This document shows, one piece after another, positions 5,787 through 12,986 of a stretch of 12,986 nt of DNA; positions within the stretch are counted from its first letter, which is position 1; each line of letters starts with the position of its first letter. The stretch lies in assembly GCA_947629735.1 (NCBI GenBank), contig CANREX010000029.1, forward strand, positions 1 to 12,986, read 5' to 3'. Source of the stretch: an uncultured Clostridia bacterium. GTDB taxonomy: Bacteria; Bacillota; Clostridia; Christensenellales; Borkfalkiaceae. The notes beneath the pieces are model-generated. The model was not told the DNA's origin and did not search any database. It saw only the letters and a program-made list of their open reading frames with translations. A program made the position numbers and the translations under genes.

Positions 5787-6626
5787 ATGCAGATTGCGTT
5801 TCGCACGCACGACCTCGGCGTAAAAGGCGCTGCGGCTGCGGTAGAAAAATGTAAAAGTTGCGGCATAACCGCCGTGCAACTTGTGGCGTACAAGTTCATC
5901 GACGAAATACCCTACAAGCCGGGCGGGATATGTGCGGAAAGCGCGAAAGCTCTGGGGGAAACGCTTAAAAACGGCGGTATCTCGGTGGGGCTTATCGGCG
6001 CGTATTTCAATCCCGTGCACTCCGACAAGCAGAAAGTGGCGAACTGCAAGCAGGTGTTCAAGGAATACCTCAAATACTCCTCGCTTCTCGGTTGCGACAC
6101 CGTGGGCAGCGAGACGGGCTCTTTCAACGACGACAAGTGGACGTACAACCCGCTCAACCGCACGGAAGAGGCGTTGCAGGTTGTAATCTCCACGTTTGCC
6201 GAGCTCGCGGACTACGCCAAGAGCGTGGGCGCGTATATCGGCATGGAAGGCGCGGCGGGGCACGTTTGTTACGACGTCGCCACGTTGAAGCGCGCGATAG
6301 ACGGCGTGAACAGGGATAACGTAAAGGTCATATTCGACATCTACAACTACCTCGACATGTCCAACTACGGCAGATATCTTGAAATACTCGAAGAGGGTTT
6401 GCGCACGTTTGCGGGCAAGATAACCGTGTTCCACATGAAGGACTTCGTGATAGCGGACGGAAAGATAAAGCAGGTTGCGCCCGGCAAGGGCATGTTTGAT
6501 TATCCCGCTCTGCTCTCGCGCATAAAGGCATACGACAAAGACGCCGTTCTCGTGCTCGAAGGCACTACGGGCGACGACATCATTCCCGCCTGCGAATATA
6601 TACGCAAGGTGTGGGAAAGCGTCTGA
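5787..6626 (+). CDS. Sugar phosphate isomerase/epimerase family TIM-barrel protein
   Basis: A 279-aa protein of the xylose-isomerase-like/AP endonuclease 2 TIM-barrel family, cytoplasmic with no signal peptide. Likely metal and catalytic residues are visible: E109 in GSETGS, E154 and H159 in GMEGAAGH, D184 in VIFDIYN, H216 in FHMKD and E258 in LVLEGT. This is the pattern of divalent-metal keto-sugar isomerases or epimerases. The substrate cannot be read from sequence. Position between kdgK and kduI suggests a step in uronate or a related sugar-acid route. The start is chosen because the N terminus MQIAFRTHDLG fits the family, although no good Shine-Dalgarno precedes it (the region 5770-5786 is A-rich). 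kduI follows after 83 bp, and no terminator is seen between them. Confidence 0.85.
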   Translation: MQIAFRTHDLGVKGAAAAVEKCKSCGITAVQLVAYKFIDEIPYKPGGICAESAKALGETLKNGGISVGLIGAYFNPVHSDKQKVANCKQVFKEYLKYSSLLGCDTVGSETGSFNDDKWTYNPLNRTEEALQVVISTFAELADYAKSVGAYIGMEGAAGHVCYDVATLKRAIDGVNRDNVKVIFDIYNYLDMSNYGRYLEILEEGLRTFAGKITVFHMKDFVIADGKIKQVAPGKGMFDYPALLSRIKAYDKDAVLVLEGTTGDDIIPACEYIRKVWESV

Positions 6627-6633
6627 CCCAAGC

Positions 6634-6670
6634 GGCGGGCGCGCGCAAGATGGCGGGCGCAGACGGGCGG
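6634..6670 (+). repeat. Short GC-rich direct repeat between isomerase and kduI
   Basis: GGCGGGCGC occurs at 6634-6642 and again at 6652-6660, with a partial third copy by 6670. A small hairpin CGGTT/AACCG (6668-6683) follows, without a U tract directly after it. No function is evident. Confidence 0.35.
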
Positions 6671-6709
6671 TTAGGCAAAACCGAAAAAAATTTTCAGGAG
6701 ATATAAATT

Positions 6710-7579
6710 ATGAAATTCGACGTAAGATACGCAAATCATCCCGACGATTCCAAGAAATACGATACCGACGAGCTCAGGGAGAAATACCTCATAAAGAAGC
6801 TGTTCGAAGAGGACGACATCCTCCTCACGTATTCCCATCAGGACAGGATAATCGCCGGGGGCGCAATGCCCGTAAAGAAAGTGCTTTCTCTCGGGACGTT
6901 TAAGGAGCTTGCCACCGCTTACTTCCTCGAAAGAAGGGAAATGGGCGTCATAAATATCGGCGGCGACGGCGTGATAACGCTCGACGGCAAGAAGTACGCG
7001 ATAGGTCACAAAGAGGGTATTTATATAGGAATGGGCACAAAGGAGATAACTTTCGCCTCGGTAAACGCGAAAGAGCCCGCCAAATTCTATATAAATTCCA
7101 GCCCCGCGCACAAGAGCTACCCGACCGTAAAGATAACCAAGCCGGTAGAGGGCGTTACCCCTCCCGAAGGCACGCGCTACTGCGTACAGCGTCACCTCGG
7201 CACGGCGGAGGGCATGAACAAGCGCACCATAAACCAATTCATAGTGCAGGACGTATGCGAAAGCTGTCAGCTCGCCATGGGCATGACGGAGCTCGCGGTA
7301 GGTAGTTCGTGGAACACCCTTCCCAGCCACACGCACGAGCGCCGCATGGAAGTCTATATGTACTTCGAAGTGCCCGAAGATCAGGCGGTCATACACCTCA
7401 TGGGCACGCCCAAGGAAACGCGCCACATAATAATGCACAACGAGCAGGCGGTCATATCCCCGTCGTGGTCGATACATACGGGCGTGGGCACGTACAACTA
7501 CACGTTCATATGGGGCATGTGCGGCGAGAATCAGGCGTACGACGACATGGACAACATCAAGACTCAGGATCTGAAATAA
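6710..7579 (+). CDS. kduI: 5-dehydro-4-deoxy-D-glucuronate (DKI) isomerase
   Basis: A 289-aa cupin-fold ketol-isomerase that converts 5-keto-4-deoxyuronate, formed from unsaturated galacturonate released by pectin lyases, into 2,5-diketo-3-deoxygluconate. The zinc ligands of the E. coli enzyme (H196, H198, E203, H245) match H207, H209, E214 and H256 here with a constant offset of 11, within SHTHERRMEVY and SWSIHTGVG. Other family blocks are YSHQDRIIAGGAMP, INIGGDG and SSPAHKSYPTVKI. Length is close to the usual 276-280 aa. AGGAG (6696-6700) precedes ATG 6710 by nine bases. KduD, which normally reduces the product to KDG, is not in this window. A small hairpin CACTC/GAGTG (7581-7596) follows the stop with no T tract, so read-through into the ABC gene is expected. 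Confidence 0.95.
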   Translation: MKFDVRYANHPDDSKKYDTDELREKYLIKKLFEEDDILLTYSHQDRIIAGGAMPVKKVLSLGTFKELATAYFLERREMGVINIGGDGVITLDGKKYAIGHKEGIYIGMGTKEITFASVNAKEPAKFYINSSPAHKSYPTVKITKPVEGVTPPEGTRYCVQRHLGTAEGMNKRTINQFIVQDVCESCQLAMGMTELAVGSSWNTLPSHTHERRMEVYMYFEVPEDQAVIHLMGTPKETRHIIMHNEQAVISPSWSIHTGVGTYNYTFIWGMCGENQAYDDMDNIKTQDLK

Positions 7580-7641
7580 ACACTCGCACAAGAGTGATGT
7601 ATATATAAACACCAAATTATAAAAAGGGGAGAAGTTAAAAA

Positions 7642-8757
7642 ATGGCACAATTATTATTCAAAGACGTAAACAAGGTTTACCCCAACGGATACCATGCGGT
7701 ACACGACTTCAATATGGAAATCAAGGACGGCGAATTCATTTGCCTCGTAGGCGATTCCGGTTGCGGTAAATCCACCACTCTCCGTATGATAGCGGGGCTC
7801 GAAGACATCACCTCGGGCGAGTTCTATATCGACGGAAAACTTGCAAACCAGATGACGTCGAGGGAGAGGGGAATAGCGATGGTTTTCCAATCCTACGCGC
7901 TCTATCCTCACCTCACGGTCTATGAAAACCTCGCGTTCGGGCTCATGCTCGAAGGTATCGACGCGGACATAATCGAAGAAAAGGTTCAGGCAACCGCAAA
8001 GATACTCGGTCTTACCGAATACCTTGAAAGATTCCCCAGAAATCTTTCGGGCGGTCAGTGCCAGCGTGTCGCCGTCGGACGCGCGCTCATAAGAAAGGTC
8101 GATATCTTCCTCATGGACGAACCTCTGTCCAACCTCGACGCAAAGCAGCGCGTTACGATGAGGTCGGAAATCAAGCAGATACACCGCTCCGTCGGCGCGA
8201 CGACCATCTACGTCACCCACGACCAGACGGAAGCTATGACGATGTCGGACAGGATAGTCGTCATGAAGTCGGGCGGCTATGTAAAGCAGATAGGCACCCC
8301 TTACGAGCTGTATTTCTATCCCAAGAATCTATTCGTCGCGGGCTTCATAGGCGAGCCTCCCATGAACTTCCTCAGGGGCAAGGTACAGGGCGGCAAGTTC
8401 ACCGTTGAAGAAGCGGGCATTTCCTTCGATATCAAGCCCATAATCGACGACGCTGCGGCGATAGAGGGCAAGGACGTTGTGTTCGCGTTCCGTCCCGAGG
8501 CGATAAAGGTCGCAAAGGGCGGCAAAGCGGGCAAGGACGAATACCTTGTTAAATCGGAAGTGGAACTCACCGAGCTTCTCGGCGATACGACCAACGTCTA
8601 TGCGAAAGTGGGCGGCGTGAACACGATATTGAAGGTCAACCCCCACGACACCCCCGAAAGAGGCTCTACGTTCTCGTTCGGAGTGCCCTACAAGGCGGCA
8701 TATCTCTTCGACGCGGAGACGGAAGAAGTCATTCCCTCCTCGATAGAGAGAAACTAA
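7642..8757 (+). CDS. msmX: Sugar ABC transporter ATPase, MsmX/UgpC/MalK type
   Basis: A 371-aa ATP-binding subunit that drives a carbohydrate-uptake ABC transporter on the inner face of the membrane. Seen in order: Walker A GDSGCGKST (37-45), Q-loop Q83, signature LSGGQ (135-139), Walker B IFLMDEP (155-161) with catalytic E160, D-loop SNLD (163-166), switch histidine H193, then a C-terminal regulatory OB/TOBE region from about 235 (GEPPMNFL, FAFRPEAIKV). Length fits MalK/UgpC/MsmX. The base after the signature is unusual: LSGGQCQR instead of the common LSGGQRQR. No permease or solute-binding protein is next to it. Known MsmX/MsmK proteins are shared by several sugar transporters, and this one may do the same for oligogalacturonide or uronate importers encoded elsewhere. 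GGGGAG (7626-7631) precedes ATG 7642. Confidence 0.93.
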   Translation: MAQLLFKDVNKVYPNGYHAVHDFNMEIKDGEFICLVGDSGCGKSTTLRMIAGLEDITSGEFYIDGKLANQMTSRERGIAMVFQSYALYPHLTVYENLAFGLMLEGIDADIIEEKVQATAKILGLTEYLERFPRNLSGGQCQRVAVGRALIRKVDIFLMDEPLSNLDAKQRVTMRSEIKQIHRSVGATTIYVTHDQTEAMTMSDRIVVMKSGGYVKQIGTPYELYFYPKNLFVAGFIGEPPMNFLRGKVQGGKFTVEEAGISFDIKPIIDDAAAIEGKDVVFAFRPEAIKVAKGGKAGKDEYLVKSEVELTELLGDTTNVYAKVGGVNTILKVNPHDTPERGSTFSFGVPYKAAYLFDAETEEVIPSSIERN

Positions 8758-8767
8758 AAAGGCACTC

Positions 8768-8868
8768 GGCGCGCGGGGGAAACCCCGCCGCCCGATAAAA
8801 GTGACGGGAAGTTTTTCCGCCACGCGCTTCTGTGTGCGCCCGACGGGACAAGCCCGCGATGCGCGCAC
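8768..8868 (+). other. Structured intergenic RNA before uxaB: two hairpins
   Basis: The 174-bp gap between the ABC gene and uxaB (8758-8931) is densely structured. Hairpin A is GGCG plus GCGGGG (8768-8778, one bulged C), closed by a GAAA tetraloop and CCCCGC plus CGCC (8783-8792). Hairpin B has GTGCGC (8834-8839) with GCGCAC (8863-8868) and an inner stem CGGG/CCCG (8844-8847 with 8853-8856). A third, terminator-like hairpin follows directly. No promoter-like sequence is seen between these and uxaB. Possible roles are attenuation or mRNA processing between the upstream and downstream halves of the operon. Confidence 0.5.
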
Positions 8869-8871
8869 GCC

Positions 8872-8894
8872 GCGCGGGATAAGCCGCGCTTTTT
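8872..8894 (+). terminator. Terminator-like hairpin just upstream of uxaB
   Basis: GCGCGG (8872-8877), loop GATAAG and CCGCGC (8884-8889) are followed by TTTTT (8890-8894). A second CCGCGC lies at 8895-8900, so the left arm has two equivalent partners. Pairing with the second copy would bury the T tract in the loop and give a non-terminating fold. The element stands only 13 bases before the uxaB ribosome binding site, so it may reduce or control read-through into uxaBAC. Confidence 0.5.
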
Positions 8895-8931
8895 CCGCGC
8901 ACAAAAAATATTAAGGAGTAGACCATATCTT

Positions 8932-10395
8932 ATGGAACTGATAAGCAAAAAATTATTCGCGAAACCCGAAAGACCCATTAAAATCATGCAGTTCGGCGAG
9001 GGCAATTTCCTCCGCGCGTTCGTAGATTGGATAATACAGAATCTCAACGACGCAGGCGCGATAGACGCCAATGTCGCGGTAGTTCAGCCCATGCCCTTCG
9101 GCAGGGTAAAAGAACTCGGCGAGCAGGACGGGCTGTACACTCTCCGTTTGGAGGGCATAGACAAGGGCGAAAGGGTAAAAAAGAGCCAGGTAATAAACGT
9201 TATCGGCGATTGCATCAACCCCTTCGAACAGTACGAACATTTCCTTTCCTACGGCGAAAGCGAAGATTTACAGATAATCATCTCCAACACGACGGAAGCG
9301 GGCATCGCGGTAGACCCTACCGACACCGATTTCACCGTCTGCCCCAAGTCCTATCCCGGCAAGCTCCTCGCGCTGTTGAAGAGGAGATACGATAAATTCA
9401 ACGGCGACATGACGAAGGGTCTTGCAATCATTCCCTGCGAGCTTATAGACAACAACGGCGACGAACTGTACAGATGTCTTACCGAGCTTGCGGAAATCAA
9501 CAAGATGGACAAGAAGTTCATCAAGTGGATGCAGACGGCTAACCACTTCACGTCCACGCTGGTTGACAGAATAGTCCCCGGCTATCCCCGCAACGAGATA
9601 GAAGATATTCAAAAGGAGACGGGATATATAGACAACAACGTAGTCAAGGGCGAAATTTTCCACCTTTGGGTACTCAAAAAAGAGGCGTATATACAGAAGA
9701 TATTCCCCGCAGATTCCACGGGGCTCAACGTCATCTTCGCGGACAGCATAAAGCCCTATAAGCAGAGAAAGGTAAAAATTCTCAACGGCTCGCACACGGC
9801 AATGGTTCCCGTGGCGTATCTGTGCGGCATAGACACGGTCGGCGAAGCGGTCAACGACGAGGTTATCGGCAAGTTCGTGCACGACTTCGTGTTCGACGAG
9901 GTAAATCCCACGATAGATTTGCCGCAGGACCAGATGGTCGCGTTCGCAAATTCCGTCATAGAGAGGTACAAAAACCCCTTCATAAGGCACGAACTGATGT
10001 CCATAGCGCTCAATTCTACGACCAAATTCCGTACCCGCCTTCTTCCCACGCTGGAAGATTATATCCGCATCAAGGGCGCTCTCCCGCAGCACCTCGTGTT
10101 CGCGTTCGCGGCGCTCGTGGAATTCCACAAAGGCAAGAGGGGCGAGCAGAAGATAGAGCTCAAAGACGACGCGGCATATCTCGAATTCTGGGCTAAACTC
10201 TGGGCGGAGTTCGACGGCGACTACACCGCGCTTGCACGCAAGGCCCTCGGCTGGAAGGACGCGTGGGGCGTGGATATGAACGCGCTTTCCCCCGACATAA
10301 CCGCCACCGTCGCGAAATATCTGCAAGCGATGGACACCAAGGGCATGAACGCCGCGGTAAAGTGCTTCGTCACGACGGGTTGCGGCATGTGTTAA
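8932..10395 (+). CDS. uxaB: Tagaturonate reductase (altronate oxidoreductase)
   Basis: A 487-aa NAD-dependent polyol dehydrogenase of the long-chain mannitol dehydrogenase family. It reduces tagaturonate to altronate in the galacturonate branch. The N-terminal Rossmann region carries FGEGNFLRAF (21-30). The family catalytic pattern K-x4-N-x2-H is present as K280, N285 and H288 in RKVKILNGSHTAM. The C-terminal helical domain follows to CFVTTGCGMC. Its sibling UxuB (fructuronate reductase) belongs to the same superfamily. The UxaB call rests on the N-terminal form and on uxaA following by 18 bp. AAGGAG (8913-8918) lies 13 bases before ATG 8932, a rather long spacing. It sits behind the structured leader at 8768-8900. 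Confidence 0.9.
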   Translation: MELISKKLFAKPERPIKIMQFGEGNFLRAFVDWIIQNLNDAGAIDANVAVVQPMPFGRVKELGEQDGLYTLRLEGIDKGERVKKSQVINVIGDCINPFEQYEHFLSYGESEDLQIIISNTTEAGIAVDPTDTDFTVCPKSYPGKLLALLKRRYDKFNGDMTKGLAIIPCELIDNNGDELYRCLTELAEINKMDKKFIKWMQTANHFTSTLVDRIVPGYPRNEIEDIQKETGYIDNNVVKGEIFHLWVLKKEAYIQKIFPADSTGLNVIFADSIKPYKQRKVKILNGSHTAMVPVAYLCGIDTVGEAVNDEVIGKFVHDFVFDEVNPTIDLPQDQMVAFANSVIERYKNPFIRHELMSIALNSTTKFRTRLLPTLEDYIRIKGALPQHLVFAFAALVEFHKGKRGEQKIELKDDAAYLEFWAKLWAEFDGDYTALARKALGWKDAWGVDMNALSPDITATVAKYLQAMDTKGMNAAVKCFVTTGCGMC

Positions 10396-10413
10396 GCGGA
10401 AGGGAATCATCAT

Positions 10414-11886
10414 ATGGCAAAGAAATCTATAATAATTAACCGCCTCGACAACGTCGCGGTCGCGCTGTGCGATCTGAAAGCGGGCGAAACCGAACAGGGA
10501 GTAAAGCTCGCCGAGGACATTACGAAAGGTCACAAGTTCGCGCTCAAAGACATAAAGAACGGCGAACAGATAATAAAATACGGCAATTCCATCGCCCATG
10601 CGACGGCGGATATCCCCGCAGGCTGTCACGTGCACACGCACAACGTCAAGACCAATTTAAAGGAAAACCTCGAATACGAGTACAACAAAGTTCCCACGCC
10701 CGTCAAAAAGGTCGCGCCCCGCACCGTCAACGTGTATGAGCGCGCGAACGGCGATGTCGGCATACGCAACGAAATCTGGGTCATCCCCACCGTCGGCTGC
10801 GTAAACGGACAGGCTAAGGAGATCGTCGAAACGTTCAAAGCCAAGTGCGGAGAAGAGGGCTTCGACGGCGTATTCACCTACACGCACCCCTACGGCTGCT
10901 CGCAGCTCGGCGACGACCACGAGCGCACCAAGCTGATACTGCAAAAGATTGTCAAGCACCCCAACGCGGGCGGCGTGCTCGTCCTCGGTCTGGGCTGTGA
11001 AAACAACCAGATGGCTGCGTTTAAGGCGGGGCTCGGCGAGATAGACGAAAACAGGATAAAATTCCTCGTCTGCCAGGAAGTTGAGGACGAGATTGAAGCG
11101 GGCGTCGCGCTGTTGAAGCAGATAGCGGCGGTCGTAAAGAAGGACAAGAGGGTCAAAAAGGACATCTCCTGCCTCAAAGTGGGCTTGAAGTGCGGCGGCA
11201 GCGACGGGCTTTCGGGTATAACCGCAAATCCGCTCGTCGGCAGGTTCTCCGATTATATCGTGGCGGCGGGCGGCACGACGGTGCTTTCCGAAGTCCCCGA
11301 AATGTTCGGCGCGGAACAGCTCCTCATGAACCGTGCGAAGGACGAGGAGACGTTCAAAAAGATAGTCCGCCTCATCAACGATTTCAAGGACTATTTCCGC
11401 AGGAACGGGCAGGAAGTATATGAAAACCCCTCGCCCGGCAACAAGGCGGGCGGCATAACCACGCTTGAAGACAAGTCTCTCGGCTGCACGCAAAAATCGG
11501 GCGCAGGTCCTGTCGAGGACGTCGTTTTCGACGACGGCTTCGTGAAGTGCAAGGGCTTGAATCTGCTCAACGGCCCGGGCAACGACATGTGCGCCGTCAC
11601 CAACATAGCGGCGGCGGGCTGCCACCTCGTGCTGTTCACGACGGGCAGGGGCACGCCTTTCGGCGGCTTCGTTCCCACAATAAAGATCGCGACCAATTCC
11701 GACCTCGCGGCAAAGAAGGCGAATTGGATAGACTTCAACGCGGGCGCGGTGCTTGAAAGCGACTTCGACACGCAGCTTGAAAAGCTCATCGACCTCATCG
11801 TGGAGGTCGCTAACGGCAAAAAGACCAAAAACGAATTAAACAACACCAAAGAAATAGCGATATTCAAAACGGGGGTAACATTATAA
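10414..11886 (+). CDS. uxaA: Altronate dehydratase
   Basis: A 490-aa hydro-lyase that dehydrates D-altronate to 2-keto-3-deoxygluconate. Residues 1-95 are an SAF domain with the His-rich CHVHTHN (71-77). From about 105 comes the GD_AH catalytic part: NEIWVIPTVGCVNG (119-132), YTHPYGCSQLGDDHERT (156-172), LGLGCENNQ (191-199), KCGGSDGLSGITANP (259-273), and CTQKSGAGPVEDV (358-370). The protein ends in the typical FKTGVTL. Conserved cysteines at 129, 162, 195 and 260 are candidates for the iron site known in this family. Full length compared with about 490-500 aa. The ribosome binding site GGAAGGGA (10398-10405) lies in the 18-bp gap after uxaB. The product feeds KdgK and Eda. Confidence 0.95.
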   Translation: MAKKSIIINRLDNVAVALCDLKAGETEQGVKLAEDITKGHKFALKDIKNGEQIIKYGNSIAHATADIPAGCHVHTHNVKTNLKENLEYEYNKVPTPVKKVAPRTVNVYERANGDVGIRNEIWVIPTVGCVNGQAKEIVETFKAKCGEEGFDGVFTYTHPYGCSQLGDDHERTKLILQKIVKHPNAGGVLVLGLGCENNQMAAFKAGLGEIDENRIKFLVCQEVEDEIEAGVALLKQIAAVVKKDKRVKKDISCLKVGLKCGGSDGLSGITANPLVGRFSDYIVAAGGTTVLSEVPEMFGAEQLLMNRAKDEETFKKIVRLINDFKDYFRRNGQEVYENPSPGNKAGGITTLEDKSLGCTQKSGAGPVEDVVFDDGFVKCKGLNLLNGPGNDMCAVTNIAAAGCHLVLFTTGRGTPFGGFVPTIKIATNSDLAAKKANWIDFNAGAVLESDFDTQLEKLIDLIVEVANGKKTKNELNNTKEIAIFKTGVTL

Positions 11887-12986
11887 TGAAAAAATTTATG
11901 GATAAGGACTTCCTGCTTGAAAGCGAGACGGCAAAAAAGCTGTATCACGAACATGCGGAAAAGATGCCTATAATCGATTATCACTGCCACCTTCAACCCA
12001 AGGAAATTTACGAGGACAAGAAGTTCCGCAATCTCGCCGAAGTCTGGCTGGGCGCGGGCGACAGGTACGGCGACCACTACAAGTGGCGTTCGCTCCGCGC
12101 GAGGGGCTATGAAGAGGACAGCATTTCAGGTCCTGACGACGACTACAAGAAGTATTTGCAGTTCGTGGAGAGCATGCCTTACTTCGTGGGCAATCCCCTG
12201 TATCACTGGTCGCACCTCGAAATGCAGAGGTATTTCGGCATAGACGACATAATCAACGCCAAGAACGCGAAAAAGATATGGGATAAGGCGAATAAAGTGC
12301 TCGAAACGCTCACCGCGCGCGAGATGATGTACAAATTCAACGTCAAGACGGTGTGCACCACGGACGACCCCGTGGACAGCCTCGAATGGCACAAGAAGAT
12401 GAACGAGGACAAGACGCTCAAAGTCACCGTCCGTCCCGCGTTCCGCCCCGATAAGGCGATAAACGTCGAACTCAGCTGGTTTGCGGATTGGGTAAAGCAG
12501 CTTGCAAAGGTTGTCGGTAAGCCCATAAACACGCTCGAAGATCTGTGCAACGCCCTTGCAGAGAGGATAGCGTTCTTCGACAGCATGGGCTCGAAACTTT
12601 CCGACCACGCGCTCGACGTCGTCCACTACGCCCCCGCGACGTATGAAGAGGCGAACGCGATTTTCGCAAAGGGCATGAAGGGTCAGCCCGTGTCGGAAGA
12701 AGAGCAGGATAAGTACAAGGGCTATATACTGTTGTTCCTCGGCAAACAGTACGTAAAGTACGGCTGGGTACAGCAATATCATATCGGCGCGCTGCGTAAC
12801 AATTCCAAGTCCATGCTCGCAAAGATAGGCCCGGATACGGGCTTCGACGCGATAGAGGACGCCGTATATATGGAAAAACTCTCCGCGCTTTTGGGAGAGC
12901 TGGATAATCAGGGCGCGCTCCCCAAGACCATTTTGTACTGCCTCAACCCCCGAGACAACTACGCGCTTACCGTACTTGCGGGCTGC
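11886..12986 (+). CDS. uxaC: Glucuronate/galacturonate isomerase (3' end cut by window)
   Basis: The first 367 residues of uronate isomerase, open to the window edge. The family is usually about 465-470 aa, so roughly 100 residues are missing because of the window limit, not because of a mutation. The enzyme is an amidohydrolase-fold isomerase that converts galacturonate to tagaturonate and glucuronate to fructuronate. Visible features are IIDYHCHLQPKEI with metal-site H33 and H35, WLGAGDRYGDHYKWRSLRARG, MPYFVGNPLYHWSHLEMQRYFG, VCTTDDPVDSLEWH, and the YGWVQQYHIGALRNNS block. The start ATG overlaps the uxaA stop by one base (TAATG, 11884-11888), with GGGGG (11871-11875) as the likely ribosome binding site. 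This indicates translational coupling. An in-frame ATG at 11898 is less likely because it lacks a ribosome binding site. Confidence 0.95.
   Translation, partial: MKKFMDKDFLLESETAKKLYHEHAEKMPIIDYHCHLQPKEIYEDKKFRNLAEVWLGAGDRYGDHYKWRSLRARGYEEDSISGPDDDYKKYLQFVESMPYFVGNPLYHWSHLEMQRYFGIDDIINAKNAKKIWDKANKVLETLTAREMMYKFNVKTVCTTDDPVDSLEWHKKMNEDKTLKVTVRPAFRPDKAINVELSWFADWVKQLAKVVGKPINTLEDLCNALAERIAFFDSMGSKLSDHALDVVHYAPATYEEANAIFAKGMKGQPVSEEEQDKYKGYILLFLGKQYVKYGWVQQYHIGALRNNSKSMLAKIGPDTGFDAIEDAVYMEKLSALLGELDNQGALPKTILYCLNPRDNYALTVLAGC

Noticed and set aside
6671..7648. 325-codon minus-strand frame over kduI
   Set aside because: Antisense to kduI, whose zinc ligands and length match the family. The reverse frame has no recognisable domain.
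9268..10641. 457-codon open frame on the minus strand across uxaB and uxaA
   Set aside because: It spans two well-supported plus-strand genes and their gap, and has no family motif or ribosome binding site. It is a shadow frame.
10657..11625. 322-codon minus-strand frame inside uxaA
   Set aside because: Composition typical of an antisense shadow. The plus-strand altronate dehydratase has all the expected motifs.

Overview
The window looks like chromosomal DNA of a Bacillota (class Clostridia) bacterium, probably an uncultured gut lineage. The evidence is strong AGGAGG-type ribosome binding sites, Clostridia-style versions of the uronate enzymes, moderately high G+C with frequent ATA isoleucine codons, and G/C-rich intergenic hairpins. 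No marker gene fixes the taxon, so this placement is an inference.

Left part (1-2998, minus strand). A low-complexity G tract and repeat-like hairpins lie at the extreme left. Next come an intrinsic terminator and a P-type (P2, calcium-pump-like) cation-transporting ATPase that starts at a TTG codon. Upstream of the ATPase, on the same strand, lies a complete control region: a TTGACA-17-TAATAT promoter, a 91-nt element matching the yybP-ykoY manganese riboswitch, and a terminator hairpin that shares its sequence with the aptamer's closing helix. This suggests Mn2+-induced expression and a role in Mn2+ (and possibly Ca2+) export.

Middle and right (3128-12986, plus strand). This is a hexuronate/pectin catabolic locus in the order eda (KDPG aldolase with an extra C-terminal VOC-like domain), kdgK, a 476-bp repeat-bearing gap, a sugar phosphate isomerase/epimerase of unknown substrate, kduI, a lone MsmX/UgpC-type sugar ABC ATPase, a structured 174-bp gap, then uxaB-uxaA-uxaC tightly coupled. 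UxaC is cut by the window end. UxaC, UxaB, UxaA, KdgK and Eda together form a complete galacturonate route: galacturonate > tagaturonate > altronate > 2-keto-3-deoxygluconate (KDG) > 2-keto-3-deoxy-6-phosphogluconate (KDPG) > pyruvate + glyceraldehyde-3-phosphate. KduI adds entry of unsaturated uronate from pectin lyase products. KduD, UxuA/UxuB, a regulator, a transporter permease or binding protein, and polysaccharide-degrading enzymes are not in the window.

The most noteworthy observations are the Mn2+ riboswitch and its terminator switch, a four-copy TCGGCAAT repeat just before the isomerase gene, a run of hairpins with a terminator-like element just before uxaB, and the two-domain Eda. 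I did not find a system that is clearly new in kind.
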